Shown here piece after piece: positions 1 through 6,250 of a DNA stretch of 8,827 bases. The stretch covers positions 1 through 8,827 of the forward strand of contig RFJS01000084.1 in NCBI GenBank assembly GCA_003694825.1. Reading direction: 5' to 3'. This stretch comes from Verrucomicrobiota bacterium. GTDB taxonomy: Bacteria > Verrucomicrobiota > Verrucomicrobiia > Opitutales > Opitutaceae. Numbering within the stretch: the first letter of the stretch is position 1; each line of letters opens with the position of its first letter. The position numbers were made by a program, and so were the translations under genes. The notes under the pieces were generated by a model. It was not told where the DNA came from. It made no database searches and saw nothing but the letters and a program-made list of their open reading frames with translations.

Positions 1-362
1 CAACATAGCCATGAGGCTACCCTTCGGCGTTCCGCGAAATCGACCCGAAAACCCCATGCCCTCATCCGGCGCAGTTTCCCCTGCCGCCAAAGGCGTTTCC
101 CGCGCCACACCAATCGATCCCTCACCAGCCGATCGTTTTTCTCCCTCATCGTCCTGAGCCGATCCCTCCAAATCCTTCAGCCCGTTTTGTGGATTTCCTC
201 TCTCTGCCTTGAGTCATTCGTCGCTTCCATCCCCCAATTTCCCGAACGATTCACACCATTCTCGGGGAAAACCCGTAATTTTGCGAATTCGCGCGCCGAT
301 ACACCGGGACAAAAACCTCGTTTCCCCGCCAACAACAACCGAGCGCCCTTACACCTCCCAAA
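1..362. other. Gene-free leader upstream of the SGNH-like gene
   Basis: No convincing complete gene is visible. The stretch is clearly richer in A+T than the rest of the window, as expected for a promoter-bearing spacer, and GATCCCTC occurs twice (about 115-122 and 163-171). A TAATTT hexamer at 276-281 could be part of a -10 box, but no well-spaced -35 is evident, so no promoter is called. On the minus strand two frames stay open from ATG codons at 57 and 65 to the left edge (one reads MGFSGRFRGTPKGSL, the other MRAWGFRVDFAERRR). One of them may be the 5' end of a divergent gene outside the window, but about 20 codons are too few to decide. Confidence 0.5.
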
Positions 363-1796
363 ATGCTCAGGAAATTGCTCCTTGTCTCCGTGCTTCCCGC
401 CACCGCGCTGGTGGCTGCGCCCCGTTTTGAACTCTCCGAAGCACCTCTGATCTGGGGTGATGAAAACGCCGCCGAGGTCATCACGGCCCCGCCGGTCCCG
501 CGAGAAATGACCGGCGACGAAACCTGGAGCGCCGACCACGGCCGCGTCCAGATCCTCCACACCGGTCGCGAAACCCGCACGATCATCCTTCCGGAAATCG
601 GTTCATCGGGATTCGAAGTCGGCACCATCCTCGCCGCCCGCGTCACCACGTGGCCCGACGAGAAGATCCTCTTCCGACAGCCCAACGGCCAGCTTGTCGC
701 CTTCTGGGGCGATGACGGGCTCGGTGTCACCCAGTGGGCCACCTTCGAAGCCACCCCCGGCGGCTGGAAACACCGCATCTCCAAACCGGCCTTCATCTCC
801 CCGCTCGACGGGGTCTTCGCCACACTCGGCGCCCACCTCACCGCCACCCCCGAAGGGGCAGTCGTTCCCGACTCACCTCACACGGTCGGCTACGCCCTGC
901 GCTTCCGCACCGACTCTCGCGACCTCTTCATTGCCGCCCGCGGGCGCAGCATCCGCTTCCGCGTTCTCGCCGATGGTCGGCCCGTCGCTCGAGTCGCCAT
1001 CGAGCGGGAAGCCGAGGACCAGATCCTCGTCCCCATCCACCTCGGCTCGGCCATCAAAAACCGGCAGGTCGAGGTCGTCGCCGACCAGCTCGAATTCGCC
1101 GGCATCGAGATTCCCTACTCCGGCCTGGGCATCCAGCCGTGGAAAAACGCCGTCCCCATGGTTCGTGCCCTGTGGATCACCGATGGCACCGACGACAACG
1201 GCATCGACAGCTATCCATGGGCCGCCGCCCGCCTGCTCAAGCAGGACATCTGGGTCCGCTCATGGGGCCCCCGGGCCAGCGCCGTCACCTCCAGCCCCAC
1301 CGCAGCCGCGCCCGCGGATGCCATTGCCGCCGATATCGCCGCCATCAATACCGACGTGATCGTCATCTGCAGCGGCATCTTTGATCAGAGCCTGCACAGC
1401 CGCGACTACAGTCAGGTCATCGCCAGTTGGCTCGACGCCATCAGCGGCGCCGTCCGGCCCGATGCGGTGCGCATCGCCCTCTGGAACGATCTCTCCGGCG
1501 AGCGCAGCGCCAGCCGATACCAGGCCATGCCCCGCAAGGCGGCCAGCCGGCTGGACTTCAACTTCCTCACCTGGAGCGACTGGATCACCGGATCGCGCGA
1601 CAACCCCAACCGCGGCAACGCTTACAAGGTCATCGCGGCCGACGGCTCCCATCCGAGCGCAATCGGCCATCGCTTCCTCGGCTACTGCTTCGCCGAGTCC
1701 TTCCGCGACCTCGGCGTGGAAACCTACGCGCAGGCCGCCTCGATGGCCCGCCGCCGCGCCGAAAAGGTCCGCAACCTCGCCTCCTCCGACTCCTGA
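363..1796 (+). CDS. Secreted SGNH-hydrolase-like protein, probably catalytically degenerate
   Basis: The 477-residue protein starts with a signal peptide (MLRKLLLVSVLPATALVAAP, cleavage near residue 19), so it should be exported. Residues about 30-260 are beta-rich with no motif I recognise; they could form a jelly-roll-like domain such as precedes the SGNH fold in some carbohydrate esterases. Residues about 265-460 look like an SGNH/GDSL fold. WITDGTDDNG (271-280) sits where block I (GDSxxxxG) is expected and is followed by SYPWAAARLL. CSGIFDQ (336-342) sits at the block III GxND position, and DGSHPSAIGH (427-436) matches the block V DxxH motif, with D427 and H430. By this alignment the nucleophile Ser is replaced by Gly275 and the block III Asn by Phe340, so classical esterase activity is doubtful. 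There is no clear Shine-Dalgarno before the ATG. Family membership is moderately sure; substrate is unknown. Confidence 0.65.
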   Translation: MLRKLLLVSVLPATALVAAPRFELSEAPLIWGDENAAEVITAPPVPREMTGDETWSADHGRVQILHTGRETRTIILPEIGSSGFEVGTILAARVTTWPDEKILFRQPNGQLVAFWGDDGLGVTQWATFEATPGGWKHRISKPAFISPLDGVFATLGAHLTATPEGAVVPDSPHTVGYALRFRTDSRDLFIAARGRSIRFRVLADGRPVARVAIEREAEDQILVPIHLGSAIKNRQVEVVADQLEFAGIEIPYSGLGIQPWKNAVPMVRALWITDGTDDNGIDSYPWAAARLLKQDIWVRSWGPRASAVTSSPTAAAPADAIAADIAAINTDVIVICSGIFDQSLHSRDYSQVIASWLDAISGAVRPDAVRIALWNDLSGERSASRYQAMPRKAASRLDFNFLTWSDWITGSRDNPNRGNAYKVIAADGSHPSAIGHRFLGYCFAESFRDLGVETYAQAASMARRRAEKVRNLASSDS

Positions 1797-1856
1797 TCCC
1801 GATCGATCTTCGCCGGGCGAGCCCCGACTCCGGGCACCGCCCCCGGCAAACCGCCG

Positions 1857-1869
1857 GGCCGCTTCGGCC
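1857..1869. terminator. Small GC hairpin between convergent genes
   Basis: GGCCG-CTT-CGGCC forms a five-pair stem with a three-base loop, midway between two convergent stop codons (1796 plus, 1935 minus). A second possible short stem, CCGGG/CCCGG at 1830-1834 and 1842-1846, lies just upstream. There is no T-tract on either side, so it is not a canonical intrinsic terminator. Position is the main argument. Confidence 0.25.
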
Positions 1870-1934
1870 GACAGCGCCGCGGTCAGGCCAGCCGGTGACA
1901 CGCCGCCGCCTGCCGGCACCCGTGCGAGGTGCGC

Positions 1935-2828
1935 TCAAAACAGCGCGAGCTGCTCAGGGCCTTGTGAGGCCTCGTCCTCGCCCGGCCACGAAGGCACCGG
2001 ACCCAATGCCGGATCCAGCTCCACCAATCGCGCGTGAAAAAACCGGGCCAGATCCGGAGCATAGAGATCATCCGCGTGGTGGATAAAGACATGCGGCTCC
2101 AGACCTTCCCGCACCCATCTCGCCACCGCCTTCACCCACGGCTCGAGCCACGGCCCGTTCCGCTCGATTCGAGGCTCACCGACAAAGCGCACAAATGGCC
2201 TCCGTCCCGTCACCGTCTGGCGCAACGGCAGTCGGGGCTTTCGGCGCCGCGCCTCCGCCAGCGCGGCATCCTCCTCGCACGCCGCAAACAGCGCCTGGGT
2301 GTCGAAGTGCACCCGGTCCACCCCGGCCTCGCCCAGCACATCGTCCAGCATTCGCTCTCCCACGCCGTTATCGAAAAACCCCGTGTTGCGCACTTCCACC
2401 GCCACCGCCAAATCCGCGGGCAATCCTCGTAAAAACGCCCGCAGGTCGGCGGTCGACTCCGGCCCGAACCGGGGCCCGAGCTGCAGAAACACCGGCCCCA
2501 TCCGCTCCCGCAGCGGCTCCAGCCACCGCAGAAAGACGCGCGTCTCCGCCTCCGCCCTTCGCAGCCCGAGCTCGTGACTGATCCGGCGCGGAAACTTGAA
2601 ACAAAACCGAAACCCCGCCGGCGCCTCCTTCGCCCAGCGCTTCGCCGTCTCCGGAGGCGGCAGCGCATAAAAGGTCGAATTTCCCTCCACCGCCCCAAAC
2701 ACAGACGCATACTGCGGCAAAAACTCGCTCCGGCGCGCCCGCCGCGCAAACAGCCTTCCCCGCCAGCCTGCGTGCGCCCACACCGGGCACCCCAGAAACC
2801 ATCTTGCCGCCTGCACGCCGCATGGCAA
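1935..2828 (-). CDS. DUF72 (YecE-family) protein
   Basis: This is a TIM-barrel-like protein of the widespread DUF72/YecE family, whose biochemical role is not established. Hallmarks are visible in order: an N-terminal RWFLGCPVWAHAGWRG segment (residues 9-24) in place of the usual GTSGWxYxxW, EGNSTFYALPP (48-58), FRFCFKFPRRISH (73-85), VFLQLGPRF (113-121), AVEVRN (143-148) and FIHHADDLYAP (248-258), which corresponds to the family's usual C-terminal YFNN-type segment. At 297 residues the length fits the family. The start is uncertain: position 2828 is a TTG codon and a GTG at 2816 (residue 5) is equally placed before the conserved core; no in-frame ATG lies close by. It is convergent with the upstream gene and divergent from the small gene at 2966, and shows no functional link to either. 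Confidence 0.88.
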   Translation of the reverse strand: MPCGVQAARWFLGCPVWAHAGWRGRLFARRARRSEFLPQYASVFGAVEGNSTFYALPPPETAKRWAKEAPAGFRFCFKFPRRISHELGLRRAEAETRVFLRWLEPLRERMGPVFLQLGPRFGPESTADLRAFLRGLPADLAVAVEVRNTGFFDNGVGERMLDDVLGEAGVDRVHFDTQALFAACEEDAALAEARRRKPRLPLRQTVTGRRPFVRFVGEPRIERNGPWLEPWVKAVARWVREGLEPHVFIHHADDLYAPDLARFFHARLVELDPALGPVPSWPGEDEASQGPEQLALF

Positions 2829-2965
2829 ACACCGGCCGCCGCGCCTCTGTCCAGCCTCATCTCGCGCGCTCGCTCAGCCCCGCGCCTGCGTCCTCATGCC
2901 CTTCGCCCCGCCGGGCCTCATTTGCGTCTTGGCCTTCCCGCCCCCCGGTCTCATCCCCTCCCTCC

Positions 2966-3244
2966 ATGAGTCTCAACCGCTGCGAGGAAGCCCTGCTCAA
3001 CTACCTCGAAGACCATCCGGACGAAAAACGTTTCTGGACTTCGCGCGTGTTGGAACTCGACGGTGTTGGCGGCACTCGCGAAGGGCTCGCCTCCACCCTC
3101 GACCAGGAGCTGCGCGCCTACGCCGCCGAGCGCGATCGCCTCGCCCCGCCCGACCACCAGCGCTTCGGCGGCGGCTCCGTCAGCATGCGCAACCTCGCCG
3201 AACTGCTCTTCCTCACCTGGACACCGCCGAGCGGCCGCCGTTGA
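2966..3244 (+). CDS. Small conserved-looking hypothetical protein (92 aa)
   Basis: I do not recognise a named family. The 92-residue product begins MSLNRCEEALLNYLEDHPDE and is predicted to be mostly helical, with an acidic first half and a Gly-rich turn (QRFGGGSVSM, 65-74) followed by a hydrophobic helix-like segment NLAELLFLTW (76-85). There is no signal peptide or membrane span, so it should be cytoplasmic. The ATG at 2966 is preferred over the longer in-frame start at 2804 because residues encoded before it are low-complexity Pro/Ser/Arg and overlap the 5' end of the divergent DUF72 gene. No Shine-Dalgarno is present; the codon follows a pyrimidine run. Protein-like composition beginning sharply at this Met is the main support that the gene is real. 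Confidence 0.7.
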   Translation: MSLNRCEEALLNYLEDHPDEKRFWTSRVLELDGVGGTREGLASTLDQELRAYAAERDRLAPPDHQRFGGGSVSMRNLAELLFLTWTPPSGRR

Positions 3245-3269
3245 TTCCGCCGCGGCATCCCTTTAAATT
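3241..3269 (+). promoter_or_regulatory. Candidate sigma70-type promoter with very short leader
   Basis: TTGATT (3241-3246) and TAAATT (3264-3269) are separated by exactly 17 bases and each matches the consensus at four of six positions. The -10 lies in TTTAAATTT, a rare A+T block in otherwise GC-rich sequence. Transcription would begin about 6-8 bases downstream, only a few bases before the ATG at 3279, giving a leaderless or nearly leaderless mRNA. The -35 overlaps the stop codon of the preceding gene. Confidence 0.35.
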
Positions 3270-3278
3270 TCCGGTGCC

Positions 3279-3815
3279 ATGCCCTGCACCGCTGATACCC
3301 CCGGCGCCCTGCGCCGCCTCGCTCTCGCCGTTCTCCTCACGCTCCTGGCGGTCGCCCCCACTCACGGCGCACCCCGCTCCCCCGAAGACCAGATCGCCCT
3401 GCTGCGCCTCGATCTTCGCGCCCGCAAAGCCGAGATCGTCCTCGAGGCCATGGAACTCACCGTCGACGAGGCCGCCACGTTCATGGACATCTACATCGAC
3501 TACGATCGCAAGCTCGGCGCCATCAACGCCGACCGCATCCAGGCCATTCGCGAATTCACCGCAAACTACGCCACGATCGACGACGCCCGCGCCCGCAAGC
3601 TCCTGCGCCTCGCCATCGACACCACCCGCCGACGGCTCGATCTGCTCGAAAAGACAGCCGCCCGCATCGATCGCGCCCTCTCGCCGCGCCTCGCCCTACG
3701 CTTCGCCCAGATCGAAAACCAGCTCCTGCGCATGATCGACATGCAGCTGGACAACGAACTGCCCCTCATCCCGCGCGACGCCCTGCTCCCGCCTCCGGAC
3801 GCCGGGCGCGAGTGA
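3279..3815 (+). CDS. Secreted helical protein, Spy/CpxP-like
   Basis: The 178-residue protein has a signal peptide: a basic RR at 12-13, a hydrophobic core LALAVLLTLLAVAP and likely cleavage after THG (28-30) or the following Ala. The mature part is predicted almost entirely helical (about 34-163). MELTVDEAATFMDIYIDYDRKL (residues 58-79 in two halves: MELTVDEAATF, MDIYIDYDRKL) resembles the LTxxQ-type helical repeats of periplasmic Spy/CpxP proteins, and the same pattern recurs more weakly at LSPRLALRFAQIENQLL (134-150). The conserved-looking end is RMIDMQLDNELPLIP (151-165). A chaperone or envelope-stress role is suggested by this resemblance only; no active site is expected in the class. 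It may have its own promoter at 3241-3269, so it need not be co-transcribed with the preceding small gene. It is convergent with the STAS gene. Confidence 0.7.
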   Translation: MPCTADTPGALRRLALAVLLTLLAVAPTHGAPRSPEDQIALLRLDLRARKAEIVLEAMELTVDEAATFMDIYIDYDRKLGAINADRIQAIREFTANYATIDDARARKLLRLAIDTTRRRLDLLEKTAARIDRALSPRLALRFAQIENQLLRMIDMQLDNELPLIPRDALLPPPDAGRE

Positions 3816-3841
3816 CTCCGCCCCGACGCGCCCGCCAGCGG

Positions 3842-3867
3842 CCGGCCATGGGCCGGGGCCTTCGCCC
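3842..3867. terminator. Two adjacent GC hairpins between convergent genes
   Basis: CCGGCC-ATG-GGCCGG (3842-3856) is a six-pair stem with a three-base loop, followed, sharing one base, by GGGC-CTTC-GCCC (3856-3867). Both lie between the stop codons at 3815 (plus) and 3882 (minus), a 66-base gap, so they could act as a bidirectional terminator. No T-tract follows on either strand, which lowers confidence. Confidence 0.35.
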
Positions 3868-3881
3868 AACCGCCGGCCGCC

Positions 3882-4196
3882 TCACGCCGCCTGCAGCTCG
3901 AACACCCGGTGCAGCCGCAACATCTCGATCACCGTCTGCACCCCGGGCTGGAGATTCACCAGGCGCACCTGCGCCGGCGCCGGCAGCCGCTTATAGATGC
4001 TCAGCAGCGCGCCGACACCCGAGCTGTCGAGAAACTCGACCGTGGCAAAATCAATCTCCACCCGCTTCACCTCCGGGCTCCACGCCTCCTCCACCGCCGC
4101 CTTGAAATCGGCCACCACCCGCGCGTCGAGCCGCGGAAGCGTCAGCGTGATCTTCAACAGGTCGTTGCTCAGAATCGACGAAAGCAGATGACTCAT
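3882..4196 (-). CDS. STAS-domain anti-sigma-factor-antagonist-like protein
   Basis: This is a stand-alone STAS domain of 104 residues of the SpoIIAA/RsbV type, a cytoplasmic partner-switch protein. It reads LLKITLTLPRLDA (13-25), then VKRVEIDFATVEFLDSSGVG (43-62), a textbook STAS core, and ends in VIEMLRLHRVFEL. The Ser after the Asp in DSSG (Ser58) is the position phosphorylated in SpoIIAA and RsbV by their kinases, and it is intact. The ATG at 4196 is chosen because it puts the domain at normal length and has TTAGG six bases upstream; an extension back to 4283 adds 29 Arg/Gly-rich residues that do not look like the family. It is divergent from the cluster that encodes an RsbW-like kinase fused to a PP2C phosphatase, the predicted enzymes acting on this Ser. 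The downstream target is unknown: no sigma factor gene is present in the window. Confidence 0.9.
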   Translation of the reverse strand: MSHLLSSILSNDLLKITLTLPRLDARVVADFKAAVEEAWSPEVKRVEIDFATVEFLDSSGVGALLSIYKRLPAPAQVRLVNLQPGVQTVIEMLRLHRVFELQAA

Positions 4197-4346
4197 CATC
4201 TGCCTAATCGGCATCGCCTCGTCCCGGTGGAGCACAAAGCCCCGCCCCTCGCGGCCGAACCCCCGCTTCACCAACGATTTCACCCGGCCGACACTTCAGC
4301 ATCCGCCGGCTCCGCCGAATTGCTTCCTGAGAGCTGCCACTGAACC
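4197..4346. promoter_or_regulatory. Divergent intergenic region between STAS and sugar transferase genes
   Basis: This 150-base spacer separates the divergent STAS gene from the polysaccharide/regulatory cluster and must hold any promoters for both. By eye I find no well-formed -35/-10 pair on either strand and no strong inverted repeat. Part of it could instead code for a longer N-terminus of the STAS protein. Confidence 0.35.
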
Positions 4347-5063
4347 ATGTCTGATCAGGAACTCGTCGCGTATTGGAGCCGGGCCGGCACCGGTATGGGT
4401 CGGCTGCGGATGCGACTGCGCATCGTCCGCAAGCGGATCCTCTGGGCTGCCGCCATCGGGGGTGCCCGCATGCTCAAGCGCCTGATGGACATCGTCGTCT
4501 CCGCCGCGGCCCTCATCCTGCTCTCCCCGGTCTTTCTGCTCACCGCGCTGGCCATCAAAATCGAAGACGGCGGCTCGATCTTCTTCCGTCAGCAGCGCGT
4601 CGGCCACCGCGGCCGCCTCTTCGGCATGTGGAAATTCCGCTCCATGGTCGAAAACGCCGACGCCCTGAAGGACCAGCTCCTCGCCGGCAACGAGATGGCC
4701 TCCGGTGTGACCTTCAAGATGAAGCGCGACCCCCGCATCACCCGCGTCGGCCGCTTCATCCGCAAGATGTCCATCGATGAGCTTCCCCAGTTCTGGAACG
4801 TCCTCAAGGGCGACATGGCCCTCGTCGGACCGCGGCCGGCCGTCCCCCGGGAAGTGGCTCAATACACCGTCGACGAACGCCAGCGCCTCCTCGCCAAACC
4901 CGGCCTCACCTGCTTCTGGCAGGTCGGCGGCCGCAGCAGCATCGACTTCAAGGGCCAGGTCGGCCTCGACGTCGCCTACATCCAGTCGGAAAGCCTCCTG
5001 CTCGATATCAAACTGATCCTCCAGACCATTCCGGCCGTCCTGCTCGGCCGCGGTGCATTCTGA
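4347..5063 (+). CDS. Phosphoglycosyl transferase (bacterial sugar transferase), polysaccharide initiation
   Basis: This monotopic phosphoglycosyl transferase (PF02397-type) transfers a sugar phosphate from a UDP-sugar to undecaprenyl phosphate at the inner membrane, the first step of exopolysaccharide, capsule or O-antigen synthesis. KRLMDIV leads into a single hydrophobic segment (about 46-72) with the SP break at 60-61 typical of a re-entrant helix. The catalytic-domain motifs follow: FFRQQRVGHRG (79-89), MWKFRSM (94-100), DPRITRVGRFIRK (128-140), SIDELPQFWNVLKGD (142-156) with the expected Asp144-Glu145 dyad, LVGPRP (159-164), PGLTCFWQVGGR (185-196) and LLLDIKLILQTIPAVL (217-232). All key residues appear intact. 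The first 41 residues are an extra basic N-terminal extension; a start at the Met of RMLKRLMD (residue 42) would give the common short form. The sugar cannot be deduced. The next gene follows after 26 bases. Confidence 0.93.
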   Translation: MSDQELVAYWSRAGTGMGRLRMRLRIVRKRILWAAAIGGARMLKRLMDIVVSAAALILLSPVFLLTALAIKIEDGGSIFFRQQRVGHRGRLFGMWKFRSMVENADALKDQLLAGNEMASGVTFKMKRDPRITRVGRFIRKMSIDELPQFWNVLKGDMALVGPRPAVPREVAQYTVDERQRLLAKPGLTCFWQVGGRSSIDFKGQVGLDVAYIQSESLLLDIKLILQTIPAVLLGRGAF

Positions 5064-5089
5064 CCCCGCCTTCCCCCCCGAAAATCAAA

Positions 5090-6250
5090 ATGGGCACCAC
5101 CATCAACCTCGGCCTGCCAGACTGGGCGGAACTCGACACGGTCGCCGGCCGCATCGAGCCGCCCGCCCTCTGGCCTGTCGGCACCCAGCCTCTCCTCGCC
5201 CACTGGATGGACTACGCCCGCCGACACGGTGCCGATCAGATCCGCATCTATTGCGCCGACCGCCCTCACCTTGTGCGCGACTGGCTCGAGGGCGGTGCCT
5301 TCTGGTCCTGTCGCGTCGAGGTCATTCCGGCTCCGCTGCACCGCTTCCCACCGGACATCGAGTGGGTTGACCGCGTCCCGGGGGAAAAACCGATCGAGCC
5401 GCCCGCCGACGGCGCCGGTCTCGTGCGCTGGTGGTTCGAGCGCAACATGGCGTGGCTCCTCAGCCGCGACACTCACGCCCTGCTGCTCGACGAACGCCAC
5501 CCCTCCGGCGGCTGGGTCGGCCCGCGCGCCCGCATCCACAAATCCGCCAATCTCACCCCGCCCTTCTGGATCGGCGCCGATACCGAGGTCGGTCCCGCCG
5601 CCGCCGTGGGGCCCGGCGCCGTCATCGGCCCGCGCAGCGTCATCGAAGCCAAATCCGAGATCCGCCAGTCCGTCGTCCTGCCAGAGACGATTATCGGCCG
5701 GCACGTCGGCCTCGACCACATGATCGTCGATGGCAACATCGTCATCCACGCCGAGCGCGGCTGCCGCGTCGAGATCCCCGACACCTTCATCGTCGCCCCG
5801 ACCGCGGGTCGTCGCCGGCGCGTCTCCTGGAAGGAGCGCCTCCTCGCCCTCGCTCTCTGGGGCCCGGGCATGCTGCTCGCCCTCGGCCGGCCCGAAGGCC
5901 CCGTCCGCACCGTTGTCACACCGCGCGGGCACATCGACCTGCGCGAACGTCTCTCCGGTCCGCTGCTGGCCCGCCGCGCCTCGTGGCTCCCCCATGTCAT
6001 CGCCGGCCGCCTTTCCCTGGCCGGTCCCCTGCCGCGCCCCGAGAGCGCCTTCGCGGTCCTCCCGGCCGACGCCGCCAACCTGCTCCGCACCATCCCGCCG
6101 GGCGTCTTCTCCATCGCCGATGTCCACGGCTGCCACTGTCTCGAAGCCGAAGAAGAGTCCACCCATGCGCTCTTCGCCGCCGCGCGTCCCGACTCCGCCG
6201 CCATGGTGCTCAAGGCCCTCCCCCGCCTCCTCTGGCGCGTGCCCGCGTGA
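5090..6250 (+). CDS. Left-handed beta-helix protein with degenerate sugar-transferase-like C-terminus
   Basis: Three parts can be seen in 386 residues. Residues 1-135 look like a vestigial nucleotidyltransferase-type domain (LLAHWMDYARRHGADQIRIY, 35-54) but lack the GxGTR nucleotide loop. Residues about 142-233 are hexapeptide-repeat-like left-handed beta-helix, as in GlmU-type acyl or nucleotidyl transferases (VGPRARIHKSANL, WIGADTEVGPAAAVGPGAVI). The C-terminal part resembles the phosphoglycosyl transferase encoded just upstream: a hydrophobic stretch with a Gly-Pro break (251-266), SWLPHVIAGRLSLAGPLPRP (298-317), IPPGVFSIADVHG (335-347) and AAMVLKALPRLLW (370-382). At the catalytic position the neighbour's IDELPQ is matched by ASWLPH, so the Asp-Glu pair is missing. 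A regulatory or scaffolding partner of the active transferase is a reasonable inference. It follows the transferase gene by 26 bases and its stop overlaps the next start. Confidence 0.72.
   Translation: MGTTINLGLPDWAELDTVAGRIEPPALWPVGTQPLLAHWMDYARRHGADQIRIYCADRPHLVRDWLEGGAFWSCRVEVIPAPLHRFPPDIEWVDRVPGEKPIEPPADGAGLVRWWFERNMAWLLSRDTHALLLDERHPSGGWVGPRARIHKSANLTPPFWIGADTEVGPAAAVGPGAVIGPRSVIEAKSEIRQSVVLPETIIGRHVGLDHMIVDGNIVIHAERGCRVEIPDTFIVAPTAGRRRRVSWKERLLALALWGPGMLLALGRPEGPVRTVVTPRGHIDLRERLSGPLLARRASWLPHVIAGRLSLAGPLPRPESAFAVLPADAANLLRTIPPGVFSIADVHGCHCLEAEEESTHALFAAARPDSAAMVLKALPRLLWRVPA

Noticed and set aside
1..65. Possible 5' end of a divergent minus-strand gene at the left edge.
   Set aside because: Two frames are open for only about 20 codons and neither start has a well-spaced ribosome binding site; not enough sequence to call a gene.
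694..2086. Plus- and minus-strand frames of 200 or so residues overlapping the SGNH-like gene and running into the convergent spacer.
   Set aside because: Translations are Pro/Ser/Arg- or Gly/Ala-rich with no domain pattern, whereas the 363-1796 frame has a signal peptide and motif order.
2856..2954. Four CTCAT pentamers in the divergent spacer as a candidate operator array.
   Set aside because: Spacings (37, 24 and 33 bases) are irregular and the flanks differ; chance recurrence in pyrimidine-rich DNA is likely.
4197..4283. N-terminal extension of the STAS protein to position 4283.
   Set aside because: Adds an Arg/Gly-rich stretch not seen in STAS proteins; the ATG at 4196 has a Shine-Dalgarno-like TTAGG and gives normal domain length.
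5431..6249. The kinase/phosphatase frame stays open for 273 codons upstream of its ATG, suggesting a much longer 862-residue protein.
   Set aside because: The upstream translation is almost entirely Arg/Pro/His low complexity, overlaps the beta-helix gene in another frame, and the kinase domain begins right after the ATG at 6250.
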